A DNA stretch of 64,000 nucleotides, from assembly GCA_902168185.1 (NCBI GenBank), contig CABHOV010000066.1:51685-115684 (forward strand). The letters are read 5' to 3'. The position numbers and the translations under genes are program-made. Every line of letters starts with the position of its first letter. Position 1 is the first letter of the stretch. This document shows, piece by piece, positions 18,833 through 28,053 of the stretch. Source of the DNA: an uncultured Bacteroides sp. GTDB taxonomy: Bacteria > Bacteroidota > Bacteroidia > Cytophagales > Cyclobacteriaceae. The notes beneath the pieces are model-generated. The model did no database searches. It saw only the letters and a program-made list of their open reading frames with translations, and had not been told where the DNA came from.

Positions 18833-19987
18833 TTACTGCGCAAACATCGCCATCATATTCGATATAGCGTTTGCTGAATGTAGAGATTCTGTTTGCTCCA
18901 AAGTTATTTTAGCAGTATCGGAAGCTCTTGCCCGCATCTCTTTTTCATATTGCGCTATAGCGGATCTTGTGTCATCAAAGTTATTGTTCGTGAGACATTC
19001 ACTTAACATTACGGCATCCAGCATCGCCATGTTTACACCTTCGCCTGCATAGGGAGGCATTAGATGTGCGGCATCTCCCAGGAGCGTAATGTTCTCTTTT
19101 GCTTCCCATATTTGATCGAGAGGCATGCAATATTGTGGACGTGGTATAAAATAAGTTTTATCATTATCGAATAATTCGTGCCACACAATATCCCAATCTG
19201 CAAACTCTCGTTTGAACCAGGTGAGGAGTTGTGACTTATCTTTGAAATCTATACCACTGTTACGAACCCAGAATTCATCCGTTTTGCAGCCGGTATAAAA
19301 AGCAAGACTTCCATCACCTTTGGAACTTACGATCAATGTTTTTTCTCCACCCATGGCAAATATTTTTCCACCTTTTAAAAGTTCATGAATTCGAGGTGTT
19401 GTTTTTTCGGAATCATAAACTGTTCCTTCAATTACAGTAACGCCTGAATAAAATGGTTTTATAGGTGTAATGAAAGGACGGATTTTTGAGTTCGCACCGT
19501 CAGCACCGATAACTATATCTGCTGTAGCAGTGGCATTTTGAAATTCAAGTTTCCATTGATCATCAACTGATGACATGGATAAAAACTGACTGTTCCAAAC
19601 AACGGTATCGGGTTGTAGTGAGTTCAATAAGATATCTCGCAAGGGTCCGCGATCAATTTCAGGCCTGAAATATACATCGCTAAACGATTCAGTACTGGTC
19701 TCTGTGTGTTGGTCGTAATATATAGTGACGTTATGATCGGTGATGCGGATCTTGTCAGCACCAGGTCTATAGTTTGCCTCAAAAGCTTCCAGCAGTCCTG
19801 CTTTTTTAATCGCCATAAGTCCGGATTCCTGGTGAAGGTCTAATGTAGCGCCTTGCACCCTCACATCGCGGTTTAGATCCCGCTCATATACTTTTACGTC
19901 AGCGCCTTGGATCTGTAAAAGTCTGGCCAGTGTTAAGCCTCCTGGACCGCCACCGATAATTGCAATCTTCTTGTTTTGGATCAACAT
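18833..19987 (-). CDS. TetX-like FAD-dependent monooxygenase
   Basis: A 384-residue group A flavin monooxygenase. The FAD dinucleotide loop is IAIIGGGPGGLTLARLL, followed by VYERDLNRDVRVQGATLDL. The second FAD motif is LLGDAAHLMPPYAGEGVNMA. Both, and the RGPLRDILLNSLQPDTVVW stretch, closely follow tetracycline-inactivating TetX from Bacteroides. The TetX substrate-contact region, recalled as GALHFGISFK, reads GSLAFYTGCK here, so the substrate His is absent and tetracycline activity is doubtful. It lies 30 bp downstream of an AraC regulator on the same strand, probably one operon. Confidence 0.85.
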   Translation of the reverse strand: MLIQNKKIAIIGGGPGGLTLARLLQIQGADVKVYERDLNRDVRVQGATLDLHQESGLMAIKKAGLLEAFEANYRPGADKIRITDHNVTIYYDQHTETSTESFSDVYFRPEIDRGPLRDILLNSLQPDTVVWNSQFLSMSSVDDQWKLEFQNATATADIVIGADGANSKIRPFITPIKPFYSGVTVIEGTVYDSEKTTPRIHELLKGGKIFAMGGEKTLIVSSKGDGSLAFYTGCKTDEFWVRNSGIDFKDKSQLLTWFKREFADWDIVWHELFDNDKTYFIPRPQYCMPLDQIWEAKENITLLGDAAHLMPPYAGEGVNMAMLDAVMLSECLTNNNFDDTRSAIAQYEKEMRARASDTAKITLEQTESLHSANAISNMMAMFAQ

Positions 19988-20017
19988 ATTGAAAATTTAG
20001 TTTATGCTGACACAAAA

Positions 20018-20773
20018 CTATTTCTTCGTCAAGGTTGAAAATTGTATAAATCGGTCGTCTTTGTTTTTGGATAATTCTTTGGGTAGCACACCGGAGAATT
20101 TCTTTATCTCCTTTATAAAATGCGCCTGATCGGTAAAATTTTGTTCTGGGAAAAGCTTGCCTTCCTTTATATGTTGGAAAGAAGCCCTGAAGCGTAAAAT
20201 GTTACAGTACGCTTTGAGCGAGAGGCCGAACAACTGATTAAAGTAACGGTTTATTTGTCGGCTACTCCAATGCACTTGCTCGGACATTTCTTTTACAGTG
20301 AGCGAGCCTTTCGAAGTATAGATCAGTTCAAAGAGTTTCTGTTTTCGGGGATCAACGTTGTCTTTTCGTAAGGCACCCAGTCGGGTCGATGCTTTTTTAC
20401 AGAAAGTATCAAAGTCACTTAAGTCTTCGCATGTAATTTCCCAAAAGCCGGCAAGCAAGTGTTGGCCATGGTTTAGTAAGTGGGGTATATCTATATCAAG
20501 TATATATTCAACGGCCAGGAGCTTAAGACTTACTGCAAACATTGTGCTTCCGGGCGAGAACATCATTTTACTGGGCTGACTTTCCAATCCAACAAGGCTT
20601 GCACCAAAGGGCTCGGTTGCCGAATACGCAAATATGATATCGACTCTTCCATCGGGTAAAACAATAATCTCCCGTGCATTCTCCGAGTGATTTGTAAGCA
20701 TCCAGAAACTTTCTACAAATTCGGAAAGCGATGCATCCGGCTTTACCATTTTGTATTCAATGTCGTTATTCAT
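20018..20773 (-). CDS. AraC-family transcriptional regulator
   Basis: A 251-residue regulator. The N-terminal half is the AraC-associated effector-like domain common in Bacteroidota (FVESFWMLTNHSENAREIIV, then VGLESQPSKMMF). The C-terminal AraC HTH region runs from about 160 to 240 (LTVKEMSEQVHWSSRQINRY and FTDQAHFIKEIKKFSG). It is upstream of and 30 bp from the TetX-like monooxygenase, so it probably controls that gene and is co-transcribed with it. Confidence 0.85.
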   Translation of the reverse strand: MNNDIEYKMVKPDASLSEFVESFWMLTNHSENAREIIVLPDGRVDIIFAYSATEPFGASLVGLESQPSKMMFSPGSTMFAVSLKLLAVEYILDIDIPHLLNHGQHLLAGFWEITCEDLSDFDTFCKKASTRLGALRKDNVDPRKQKLFELIYTSKGSLTVKEMSEQVHWSSRQINRYFNQLFGLSLKAYCNILRFRASFQHIKEGKLFPEQNFTDQAHFIKEIKKFSGVLPKELSKNKDDRFIQFSTLTKK

Positions 20774-20938
20774 TCTGTATTTTGCGCTTCTCCATTTATT
20801 AAGTCGAGTAACTCTCTTATTTGTTGGATTGACTTTGAGATATAGTTTCGTCTATCATCAATACAAATTAACTTGTTGTTTTTAATCGAAGTCTCCAAGT
20901 CAAAGAAATAGATATATACTATCTAAAAGATAGCTAAC

Positions 20939-21859
20939 TCAATTAAACGACTGCCTGAAATCCAAAGGTGAAAGATTGGTTTTGGTTTTGAACAGCTTGC
21001 TAAACGATTGCGGATGTTCGAAGCCTAACATATAGGCAATTTCGCTTATTGATAAATTGGTAGTGGATAATTTTTCCTTAGCTTTTTCAATCAGCTTATC
21101 ATGTATATGCTGTTGCGTGCTTTGCCCAGTTAATACTTTTAGCAATCCACTTAGATAGTTAGGCGATACATTGAGTTGTTCGGCAATGTATTGAACAGTG
21201 GGTAAACCTTTTTTTATCAGGTCATCGCCTTGAAAATACTCTGTGAGAATATTTTCAAGACGATCCAGAATTTTATGGTTGGCTATTTTTCGAGTGAAAA
21301 ACTGACGATGATAAAATCTGTCCGCATAGGTGAGTAGCAATTCAATATGAGAGATGATCACCATCTGGCTGAATTTATCCATGTTCGAGCGATACTCTTG
21401 CTCAATGTTTTGTACAATGTTTGCAAGCATTGCTTCTTCTTTGTCTGAAGTGAAAAGCGCTTCGTTAGCAGCATAGCCGAAATATTCATACTGCTTGATA
21501 GTTTTTGCTAATGGTGTATTCCAAAAGAAATCCGGATGGATCAGTAAAATCCACCCCGATCGTTTTGGATCTTGATTTTCTCCAACCTCAATTCCGAATA
21601 CCTGACCAGGCGCCATAAAAAACATAGTGCCTTCATCAAAGTCATATTCCTGCTGACCGTATTTCATCTTCGCATGCACATTCCTTTTCAGGGATATAGA
21701 ATAAAAGTCGAAGACCCAACGAGTCGCATTATCAGCGGTTGACTGCTTGACCGTTTCATAATTGACCACACTGATAAGTGGATGCTCCGGTTTCGGTAAA
21801 CCTCTGAGCCGATGATAGTCGGTTATCGTTTTAACCCGTTGAAGTTGTAAGCCTGCCAT
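20939..21859 (-). CDS. AraC-family transcriptional regulator (cupin-like N-terminus)
   Basis: A 306-residue regulator. An N-terminal AraC-binding cupin-like domain (FDEGTMFFMAPGQVFGIEVG) is followed by a helical linker and a C-terminal double HTH (SPNYLSGLLKVLTGQST, then LSISEIAYMLGFEHPQSFSK). It lies 12 bp downstream of the NmrA-like reductase gene and is probably co-transcribed with it. This regulator-plus-SDR pairing is frequent in Bacteroidota. Confidence 0.88.
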   Translation of the reverse strand: MAGLQLQRVKTITDYHRLRGLPKPEHPLISVVNYETVKQSTADNATRWVFDFYSISLKRNVHAKMKYGQQEYDFDEGTMFFMAPGQVFGIEVGENQDPKRSGWILLIHPDFFWNTPLAKTIKQYEYFGYAANEALFTSDKEEAMLANIVQNIEQEYRSNMDKFSQMVIISHIELLLTYADRFYHRQFFTRKIANHKILDRLENILTEYFQGDDLIKKGLPTVQYIAEQLNVSPNYLSGLLKVLTGQSTQQHIHDKLIEKAKEKLSTTNLSISEIAYMLGFEHPQSFSKLFKTKTNLSPLDFRQSFN

Positions 21860-21871
21860 ACCAAAATATAG

Positions 21872-22768
21872 TTAATCTTGTTTAAAAGTCGCAGCAAATT
21901 CCTTTGCAAAATCTGTCAATTTAATTTTTCCTTCAACCGCTGGTTTATTTTTATAATAGTTTTCCGACAGTTTGCCGTTGTGAAGGCTTGCATACATTTC
22001 AACAAAATCAGGAGCTATCATTGGCGACATTCCCACGGCTTCTAAACTGCTGAGCATTTGCTCGTTGGTAATAGTGGTCCATTTTAAATCAGGTTTACCA
22101 ATAGCAGCGCCTAATATACCAGCGATTTCATTACAGGTATGTTCATCACTGGATACATAGCGTATTTTTCTGCCAGCAAGCGGTGTTACAATTTCTTCCG
22201 CAATCGCGGCGGCTATATCTATAGGAGAAACCATCACCACTTTATCATCTCCACCATAATTTGCTGCTATATAACCAACGTTCTTTATCATCGGTATATA
22301 GTTGTATAAATTGTAGTAGAAATAGGTGGGACGCATATGCGTAATGCCCACACCCGATAATTCTTTCAGAATATTCTCTACGTGATGATGACCCAGAATT
22401 ATACCCGAGTCCTTGTCAAGGTGCGCACCAATGCTACTGAGGTGAACCACACGCTTTACAGTAGCCTGTTGAATAGCTTGTGCATAGTTGCTTCCTATTC
22501 TTTGGTAGTATGCAATCAGGTCGAGGTCTTGATTAAAGTAATCGTTAGGAGGCAGCATACAGTATACCGCATCTGCACCGGTAAAAGTTGTGGTTAGAAA
22601 GTCAATGTCTTCCACAGTGCCAATAGCGGCAGCCGCACCGAGCGCCTCAATGTCTTTTTGTTTTCCGGGTTTACTGCTGATCACCGTAATGGCGTGCCCT
22701 TTTTCCACCAACTCTTTTGTCAGCGGCTTGCTGATGTTGCCTAATGAACCTGTTACTATTATTTTCAT
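21872..22768 (-). CDS. NmrA-like atypical SDR, NAD(P)-binding protein
   Basis: A 298-residue Rossmann protein. It starts with MKIIVTGSLGNISKPLTKEL, the NmrA/atypical SDR nucleotide loop. VKRVVHLSSIGAHLDKDSG carries the strand with the usual Ser, and THMRPTYFYYNL follows. There is no classical YxxxK pair, as expected for NmrA-like proteins such as quinone oxidoreductase QorB or redox sensors. It forms an operon with the AraC regulator immediately downstream. Confidence 0.87.
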   Translation of the reverse strand: MKIIVTGSLGNISKPLTKELVEKGHAITVISSKPGKQKDIEALGAAAAIGTVEDIDFLTTTFTGADAVYCMLPPNDYFNQDLDLIAYYQRIGSNYAQAIQQATVKRVVHLSSIGAHLDKDSGIILGHHHVENILKELSGVGITHMRPTYFYYNLYNYIPMIKNVGYIAANYGGDDKVVMVSPIDIAAAIAEEIVTPLAGRKIRYVSSDEHTCNEIAGILGAAIGKPDLKWTTITNEQMLSSLEAVGMSPMIAPDFVEMYASLHNGKLSENYYKNKPAVEGKIKLTDFAKEFAATFKQD

Positions 22769-23173
22769 TGTTTCTGTTTTTTATATTGCAAAGCTCTGCA
22801 GTATCAAAAAAACAGATGTAGTCGAATCTACTGTTGTCGTAGTCAAAAACTATGTCCGGTTTGCTGGAGAGGTATTGCTACTCCCTTCCATGTCTTTTCC
22901 AGGAAGCGAATGTCCAGATAAAATCCGCACGTTGATGATGCTTCACTAATTAGGGGTAGAATGAAGACGAACTGAAGATAATTTCAAAATAGTTCGAATT
23001 TTTTTCGAATAAAATGTGATGAATAATTCAGTGTGTGTCCCTAATTAAGGTAGTATATATATAATAACTGTACAGGTAACTATAGTACACAGTATAACAG
23101 GGGATATATACCTTACTTATGGGTGTATTTTTATGATCAGTAATTGAATATACTTGTAGATAATCAATTTATT
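22769..23173. other. 405-bp intergenic region between divergent genes
   Basis: The region holds the promoters for the NmrA gene and the lipoprotein gene. Near 22815-22850 the word GTAGTC occurs twice with an inverted GAATCTAC between, a possible regulator site. An AT run with TATATATATAATA lies near 23053-23066. No ORF is convincing. Confidence 0.4.
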
Positions 23174-23860
23174 ATGATCTCAAATTTTACCCCTCTAAAA
23201 ATTACTTTCGCTGTGATGGCAATAAGCTGCTTTGCCTGTGTTGAACAAAACGTACCGGTAAAAGATGAATCTACGACCGTCACCAGTAGTTCTGGTTCAG
23301 TAAGTGATGATGCCGCCAGGAGTGGTGAGTCCAATCAATTTAATAATACTGTAGGAGCACCCATTGAATATACTTTGGGGCAACGCTGGATCGAAAACTA
23401 TGAAAGTCCATGTGCAGATAAAAGTGGAAGCTATACCATTAATGCAACCTCGCTTAAAGCCGTTTTAAGCAATGGAAGTCCGGTAGGGGTGAGCCTGGTA
23501 TATGCTTTAGATTTCCAGAAGCGACTGCACATCCTTCCTATTGGTATAGATAGTAAGGGAAAGCGGATCAAACCGAACGTGGTGTATACACAGCATGGAA
23601 ACATAAGCTGGAAAACAGCACAACAGTGGATATCAAATTATACCGGCTCAGTTCAGTCGCATTTTTTTGGTCAAAATACTTTTTCGCGTTTGTGGGCAAA
23701 TGGAGCATCCGATATATTGATTGCCTTTGCTGCCGATGATAACAACAATCCACAATTACTTCTGAGCACTAAATCTGCTGCTGCGAGTAACGGTAAAACT
23801 GCTGCTAAATCTGGTTTTGAAGATGCATCTTCACCATGCCCGCCAGTATGTCCGAAGTAA
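23174..23860 (+). CDS. Putative lipoprotein of unknown function
   Basis: From the ATG at 23174 the protein has 228 residues; a TTG 30 bp upstream would add ten without merit. The N-terminus (MISNFTPLKITFAVMAISC) is a lipoprotein signal with Cys19 or Cys22 as the lipidation site. A Ser/Thr-rich linker follows, then a beta-rich domain (YALDFQKRLHILPIGIDSKG). The C-terminus (ASSPCPPVCPK) is cysteine-proline rich. Its 3' end overlaps the next membrane-protein gene by 25 bp, so the two are co-transcribed. Family unknown. Confidence 0.7.
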   Translation: MISNFTPLKITFAVMAISCFACVEQNVPVKDESTTVTSSSGSVSDDAARSGESNQFNNTVGAPIEYTLGQRWIENYESPCADKSGSYTINATSLKAVLSNGSPVGVSLVYALDFQKRLHILPIGIDSKGKRIKPNVVYTQHGNISWKTAQQWISNYTGSVQSHFFGQNTFSRLWANGASDILIAFAADDNNNPQLLLSTKSAAASNGKTAAKSGFEDASSPCPPVCPK

Positions 23861-24564
23861 TGAGCGATATGGTGCTCCAGATTTCCAGAGCACTTATCTA
23901 TATATCTTATTTTTCAATCGTTGTGCCCTGTTATTTCCTCTTGAGGAAGAAGCATATTTTAAAGTTCAGGCAGTACCGGTTATTGGGAATTCTATTTTTA
24001 GTTTCTGTGGTAGCAGATGCTGGAAGTTTTATTTTAGCGCACTATGGAATATCCAATATACCGGTAATCAATCTTTATTTTATAGTTAGTTTCGGAATCA
24101 TAAGTCTGATGTATGCGCGCTTACTGCGCAGCACAAAACACGCTATATATTCTTTTTTCGGAGTCACTTTTGCTTTTTTCATTCTTGACTGCTATTACAT
24201 TCAAGGGTTTGGTACGTTACAAAGTTATGTTGCAACCTTATGCGGTATTTTGGCAATAGGATATTCAGTTATTTATTATGACCATTTACTAAATACAATA
24301 CCTGTATCGAGTATCAGGCGACTACCTTTTTTCTGGATCAACACAGCAGTAGCATATTATTTTAGCTTTAACCTCTTTATTCTGGTCTTCGGCACATTCA
24401 TTTTCGAGAACCTCAAAGAAGTAGAAATACATGCAGTTTGGGTATTTCATAACCTGAACAACATCATCAAGAATGCATTGTTTGCTATTGGACTATATTA
24501 TGCCGGAGAGAAAAGAACAGTTCGTAAAGGACGCTTTTATAAGAGAGTCCGGGCATGCATATAG
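23836..24564 (+). CDS. Multi-pass membrane protein of unknown function
   Basis: A 242-residue protein with six or seven hydrophobic segments (ALIYISYFSIVVPCYFLL, LLGILFLVSVVADAGSFIL, YFIVSFGIISLMYARLL and others) and a basic C-terminal tail. The topology resembles the 7TM sensor domains found alone or with histidine kinases in Cytophagales, but no output domain follows. It overlaps the lipoprotein gene by 25 bp, suggesting the pair works together in the envelope. Confidence 0.7.
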   Translation: MPASMSEVMSDMVLQISRALIYISYFSIVVPCYFLLRKKHILKFRQYRLLGILFLVSVVADAGSFILAHYGISNIPVINLYFIVSFGIISLMYARLLRSTKHAIYSFFGVTFAFFILDCYYIQGFGTLQSYVATLCGILAIGYSVIYYDHLLNTIPVSSIRRLPFFWINTAVAYYFSFNLFILVFGTFIFENLKEVEIHAVWVFHNLNNIIKNALFAIGLYYAGEKRTVRKGRFYKRVRACI

Positions 24565-24669
24565 TAACCTTAGGCTACTGCTGCTGTTCATGATTAATTT
24601 CATGAATATATAGTTATCGTCGCATAGAGATCTCCCTTGTCTGAGGCTGAACACCCAGCAGAGCGTGAC

Positions 24670-25545
24670 TTAAGGGTTTTTCCAGTCCTTGTATATAAAT
24701 CGTAACGCATCATAATAGGCAGGGAGCGGTTCTGTCATGTGCGTCTCGTTGGAGTAGTAGTTATATTGATAGTGCAGTCCTGTTAATGTTTTGGCTTTCA
24801 GTATAGCATCAAGCTTCAGCACGTTTGTATGAAACGTACTGGAGTCGGACACACCTTCATTGGCATCGCTAAGGAAAAGCTTTTTGTTTAGTACGGCTCC
24901 TTTTTTTAGTTTTTGATCAGCCAGCTTCAATACATATTCCCGATCCCACCAAAGCGAAGGGCTTACAGAAATATACATCTGAAACATCTCCGGGTGCGCG
25001 GACAGGCAATACACAGCCGCCAAGCCACCAAAGGAATGTCCCGCGAGAATATTATGAGGCTCTGTTTTATAATGACTGTTCACATACGGCATCAGCTCCT
25101 CACGAATAAATTGCAGAAACCGCTCGTTGCCACCGCTAGGTTTCATCCAGGAGACCTTACTGGTATCAGGAAGACCAAAATAGTTAATGATGCTTTCCGT
25201 TGGTGTAAGGTCGCGTGTTCGCTTTGTGTTAACGATGCCTACGATGATCATTTGCGGGATCACGTTCACATCCCACCGGCCAAGATAATCCGTGTATTGC
25301 GAGAGTATATCGAAATGACTTTCTCCGTCCATCAGATACAATACAGGATAAGTCTTATTAGGATTTGTTGAGTCTGCCTTTGGGCAATGAATATAGATCG
25401 TGCGCGTTTCGTTTAATACCTTTGAAGGAAGTGTGAGAATTTTCTTCGTAGGCTGAAGATACGGTGTGATTTTCTGTGCTGTGGCATGCAAGGCGATGAA
25501 CACAAAAAGCACAGCAAAGATTGAGATACGGGAAGTTTGGGTCAT
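24670..25545 (-). CDS. Secreted alpha/beta hydrolase, esterase D/IroE type
   Basis: A 291-residue exported hydrolase of the putative esterase family (PF00756). Signal peptide IFAVLFVFIALHATAQ; oxyanion region YPVLYLMDGESHFD; nucleophile Ser171 in ILAGHSFGGLAAVY; catalytic His near the end in ETHMTEPLPAYYD. Relatives hydrolyse siderophore esters, S-formylglutathione or acetylated sugars. No siderophore genes are adjacent. Confidence 0.87.
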   Translation of the reverse strand: MTQTSRISIFAVLFVFIALHATAQKITPYLQPTKKILTLPSKVLNETRTIYIHCPKADSTNPNKTYPVLYLMDGESHFDILSQYTDYLGRWDVNVIPQMIIVGIVNTKRTRDLTPTESIINYFGLPDTSKVSWMKPSGGNERFLQFIREELMPYVNSHYKTEPHNILAGHSFGGLAAVYCLSAHPEMFQMYISVSPSLWWDREYVLKLADQKLKKGAVLNKKLFLSDANEGVSDSSTFHTNVLKLDAILKAKTLTGLHYQYNYYSNETHMTEPLPAYYDALRFIYKDWKNP

Positions 25546-25682
25546 GTATTCAAGCTAATAATAATATAGCTCGATCGTATATGTTTTCGCAGAAATAGAT
25601 TTGATGACTTGGAGGCGAGTCAATTCTGTCGAAGTATAGATCTTTTATACCTGTAGCCTCAAGTATATCACAAAAAATTGCG

Positions 25683-26003
25683 TTACATTGAATACAGTGT
25701 CTTAAGGAATGTTCCGTAATTGCCGATATTGAATAATTCGTTATTTGATTGTATCCCGAGTCCGAACATTTTAGTTTCTTCATCAAAGTAAATCACATAT
25801 CCACTTTTGTCTGGTGTCTCCTCTAAGACTGTCCAAAGTTTTTCAGATGTTTCCTTGTCAGGGGAGCTCCAGTATTGTTGAATTGTAGGCACAATAAGTC
25901 GCTCTGTTAAATTCAGTCCAAATACATTGTTGATATCTGGTTTTGATTTTAATTCTTCCTCAATTATTTTTCTTATCTCGTCCGCGGTCATATGTGTCGT
26001 CAA
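25683..26003 (-). CDS. Small acidic cytosolic protein, unknown
   Basis: A 106-residue acidic protein (start could also be Met5 at 25991). A Glu/Lys-rich helix is followed by PTIQQYWSSPDKETSEKLW and a beta-rich C-terminus (SGYVIYFDEETKMFGLGIQ). No family was recognised; the small acidic style resembles immunity-type proteins, which is only an impression. It is the first of the run of minus-strand small genes. Confidence 0.55.
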   Translation of the reverse strand: MTTHMTADEIRKIIEEELKSKPDINNVFGLNLTERLIVPTIQQYWSSPDKETSEKLWTVLEETPDKSGYVIYFDEETKMFGLGIQSNNELFNIGNYGTFLKTLYSM

Positions 26004-26080
26004 ATATAGGCTTGCTTTAAATGAGGAATCATTTTAGTAGTACTCCTTGCCCACTATTTTACCTTGGTTGTCATAATAGA

Positions 26081-26836
26081 TTACAAGCCCCTGATAGTCC
26101 CGTTTTTAATTGCCCCTTCTGATTCGATTCTTCCATTGGTGTGGTAGGTTTTAAAAAGTCCGGAAGTAATGCCATCCTCATAATGTACTGTCTGATACAA
26201 GACGCTGTCTTTGTTAAACCATTGCCAATATCCAGTCTCCTTGTTATTCTTATAATGACCGACAACAATTATCACATTACCGACTGAGTCGAGATTGTGC
26301 TCTAATGTAGGACCGCTTAAGCTGTCATCTATATAGTTTGTAATTGACCAGCCGCCATCTTCATGGAAGGATAGATATTTACCTTGCTTTTTATTATCTA
26401 TTGCGGTGTAGCTTTCTTTGATCTTTCCGTTTTCATAAAACCCAATAACAGTCTCATTACATACTCTACAGCTATCTTGCTTTACTTTATGAGGTGGCAC
26501 TATTTCCATTTTGGATAACTTTCCATTTGTCCTGTAATGGAAGATAGTATCGACATAGTACTCATTGACATATTTGAATCGGTCTTTAATTGTGCCATCT
26601 GCATACCACCATGTCCAAACTCCTTCTTTTTTCCCTTTTATAACATCGCCTGTATACATTCGTTGACCGGATTTGAAAAATCTCTCTTTTCTATACGTAA
26701 GCGTATCACCTTTGATCTTATAATAAAAAATTAACTCAGGCTCACCATTGTCATATGTAGATATGATTTTTTTTATTTCACTCTGACCACAACTGACTAG
26801 TATAAATAAAGTGCTTAGTATAATTAGCTGTTTCAT
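26081..26836 (-). CDS. YwqK/MORN-repeat lipoprotein with a 3' frameshift
   Basis: A lipoprotein (signal LIILSTLFILVSCGQ) built of MORN-like repeats such as GVWTWWYADGTIKDR, GKIKESYTA and GRIESEGAIKNGT, as in proteins annotated YwqK antitoxin family. The frame stops at 26081 after IRGL. A second frame beginning at the same G run continues GLVIYYDNQGKIVGKEYY and stops at 26034, the expected end of a MORN repeat. One extra G in the GGGG run near 26086-26089 restores it. So the gene is either frameshifted or the base call is wrong. Confidence 0.75.
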   Translation of the reverse strand: MKQLIILSTLFILVSCGQSEIKKIISTYDNGEPELIFYYKIKGDTLTYRKERFFKSGQRMYTGDVIKGKKEGVWTWWYADGTIKDRFKYVNEYYVDTIFHYRTNGKLSKMEIVPPHKVKQDSCRVCNETVIGFYENGKIKESYTAIDNKKQGKYLSFHEDGGWSITNYIDDSLSGPTLEHNLDSVGNVIIVVGHYKNNKETGYWQWFNKDSVLYQTVHYEDGITSGLFKTYHTNGRIESEGAIKNGTIRGL

Positions 26837-26949
26837 TTTCTTTGTGAAATTATAGCTATAGTTTGGGAGAACTCATTTGTTGTAGCCAGTACTTTAGAAC
26901 TCGTATTTGTATTTTGCGGCCTGTTCAATAATTATTCATCCCTCTTTAT

Positions 26950-27387
26950 TCACTTCGATATATAGGTGAAATTTTTATTTCCGTCTTGTACTTCAATTTT
27001 CTTAATGTTCTTTAATTTAATAGTCTTCTTTATGGAAGAAATAAACCTCGATTGAACGCCGCTCACGGTCGAATCAGTCACAAAGATTCTGTCAAAGTAG
27101 AATACGGTTCTCTTTTTATTTGCCTCTGTTACTCTCATTTCAATTGAAGGAGAGTTTGTTAGTCTTGAAGGATTTCCACTTTTGTCAACACACTCAATCT
27201 CAACTAATGGATTAGCTAAATACTTGTATTGTTCACCTACAGGTCCACGAACTGTTACCATTCTTAACTTGGTGGAGTCAATTCCGGAGAATTGATTTCG
27301 TAAACTGTCGGTCGTTAAATAATAAGTAGTGCAGGATGTCGTAGTTGCCAGTATAGCTATAAACAATACTATATATTTAGTTGTCAT
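26950..27387 (-). CDS. Putative lipoprotein, unknown
   Basis: A 145-residue protein with a lipoprotein signal (YIVLFIAILATTTSCTT) and a mature beta-rich domain (FYFDRIFVTDSTVSGVQSRF, then TIKLKNIKKIEVQDG). It is typical of small anchored proteins with no assigned family. It shows no cassette-type inverted repeats in its flanks. Confidence 0.65.
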   Translation of the reverse strand: MTTKYIVLFIAILATTTSCTTYYLTTDSLRNQFSGIDSTKLRMVTVRGPVGEQYKYLANPLVEIECVDKSGNPSRLTNSPSIEMRVTEANKKRTVFYFDRIFVTDSTVSGVQSRFISSIKKTIKLKNIKKIEVQDGNKNFTYISK

Positions 27388-27471
27388 AATTCAAGTTGTA
27401 GTCTTTAACACAGAAGATCAGTAGTCCCAATATATCTAATTATAGAAATCTCTTTTGGATAGGCCGATGCA

Positions 27472-27963
27472 TTAATCTTCTTTCTTGTAGAAAGTTGGCC
27501 ATCTTTTGTAACCCCACCATTTCTTTTGAGTCCAAATTCCTCGATGTCGACTTTTGTATGGTCGTCCATTCTTAGTCAAGAAAAGTCGATTGCCTTTTTT
27601 GTAAAGCCTGTCACTAAATCTGTCTTTGTATTGTCCTCCAGACAAGAGAACTGATTGGCCGAATTCTTCTGCATTTACTTTGTTCGATTTTTCGTCAATG
27701 GAAAGGACTAAGGAGTCTGGTCTATGAGGTCTGGATAGAGTGTCGTAAACGCTAATAAAGTTCAGATTGACCGTTCGACCTGAAACAGTCCACTGTCCAC
27801 TTGCCCACTCATATATTAAGTCAAATCGCCAATCAAATCTAAAGGTCGAGTCTTTATTTAGGATCAGCGTGCGTCCAAAATAATCTTGATACTTCCCTGT
27901 CCAATTCTGTCCTGAAGCTATTAAAGGAAAGAATGTCAGAATTAAGATTATAGTTACTCTCAT
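27472..27963 (-). CDS. Secreted small protein, unknown; likely cassette gene
   Basis: A 163-residue exported protein (signal VTIILILTFFPLIASGQ). The mature domain is lipocalin-like in pattern (WTGKYQDYFGRTLILNKDST, SGQWTVSGRTVNL) with a Trp/Lys-rich C-terminus. Its leader follows the cassette grammar seen further on: a GTT boundary at 27988/27989 and GGACA 17 nt later. No matching inverted repeat is visible beyond its stop. Confidence 0.62.
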   Translation of the reverse strand: MRVTIILILTFFPLIASGQNWTGKYQDYFGRTLILNKDSTFRFDWRFDLIYEWASGQWTVSGRTVNLNFISVYDTLSRPHRPDSLVLSIDEKSNKVNAEEFGQSVLLSGGQYKDRFSDRLYKKGNRLFLTKNGRPYKSRHRGIWTQKKWWGYKRWPTFYKKED

Positions 27964-27986
27964 CTCTGTCCTTTAAAAGTACCAAC

Positions 27987-28024
27987 AACGTTTTGGCGCA
28001 CCAAATTTATATGCGTTTGTAGGG
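27987..28024. repeat. Short attC-like hairpin upstream of the 27472-27963 gene
   Basis: On the plus strand AACG is followed by TTTTGG, a CGCA loop, CCAAA and, after ATTTATATG, CGTTT. This gives a small stem with the CGTT end motif shared by the other sites. The match is weaker than for the later sites. Confidence 0.4.
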
Positions 28025-28053
28025 GCAATGTTATCATACAGTACTTGCACGCG

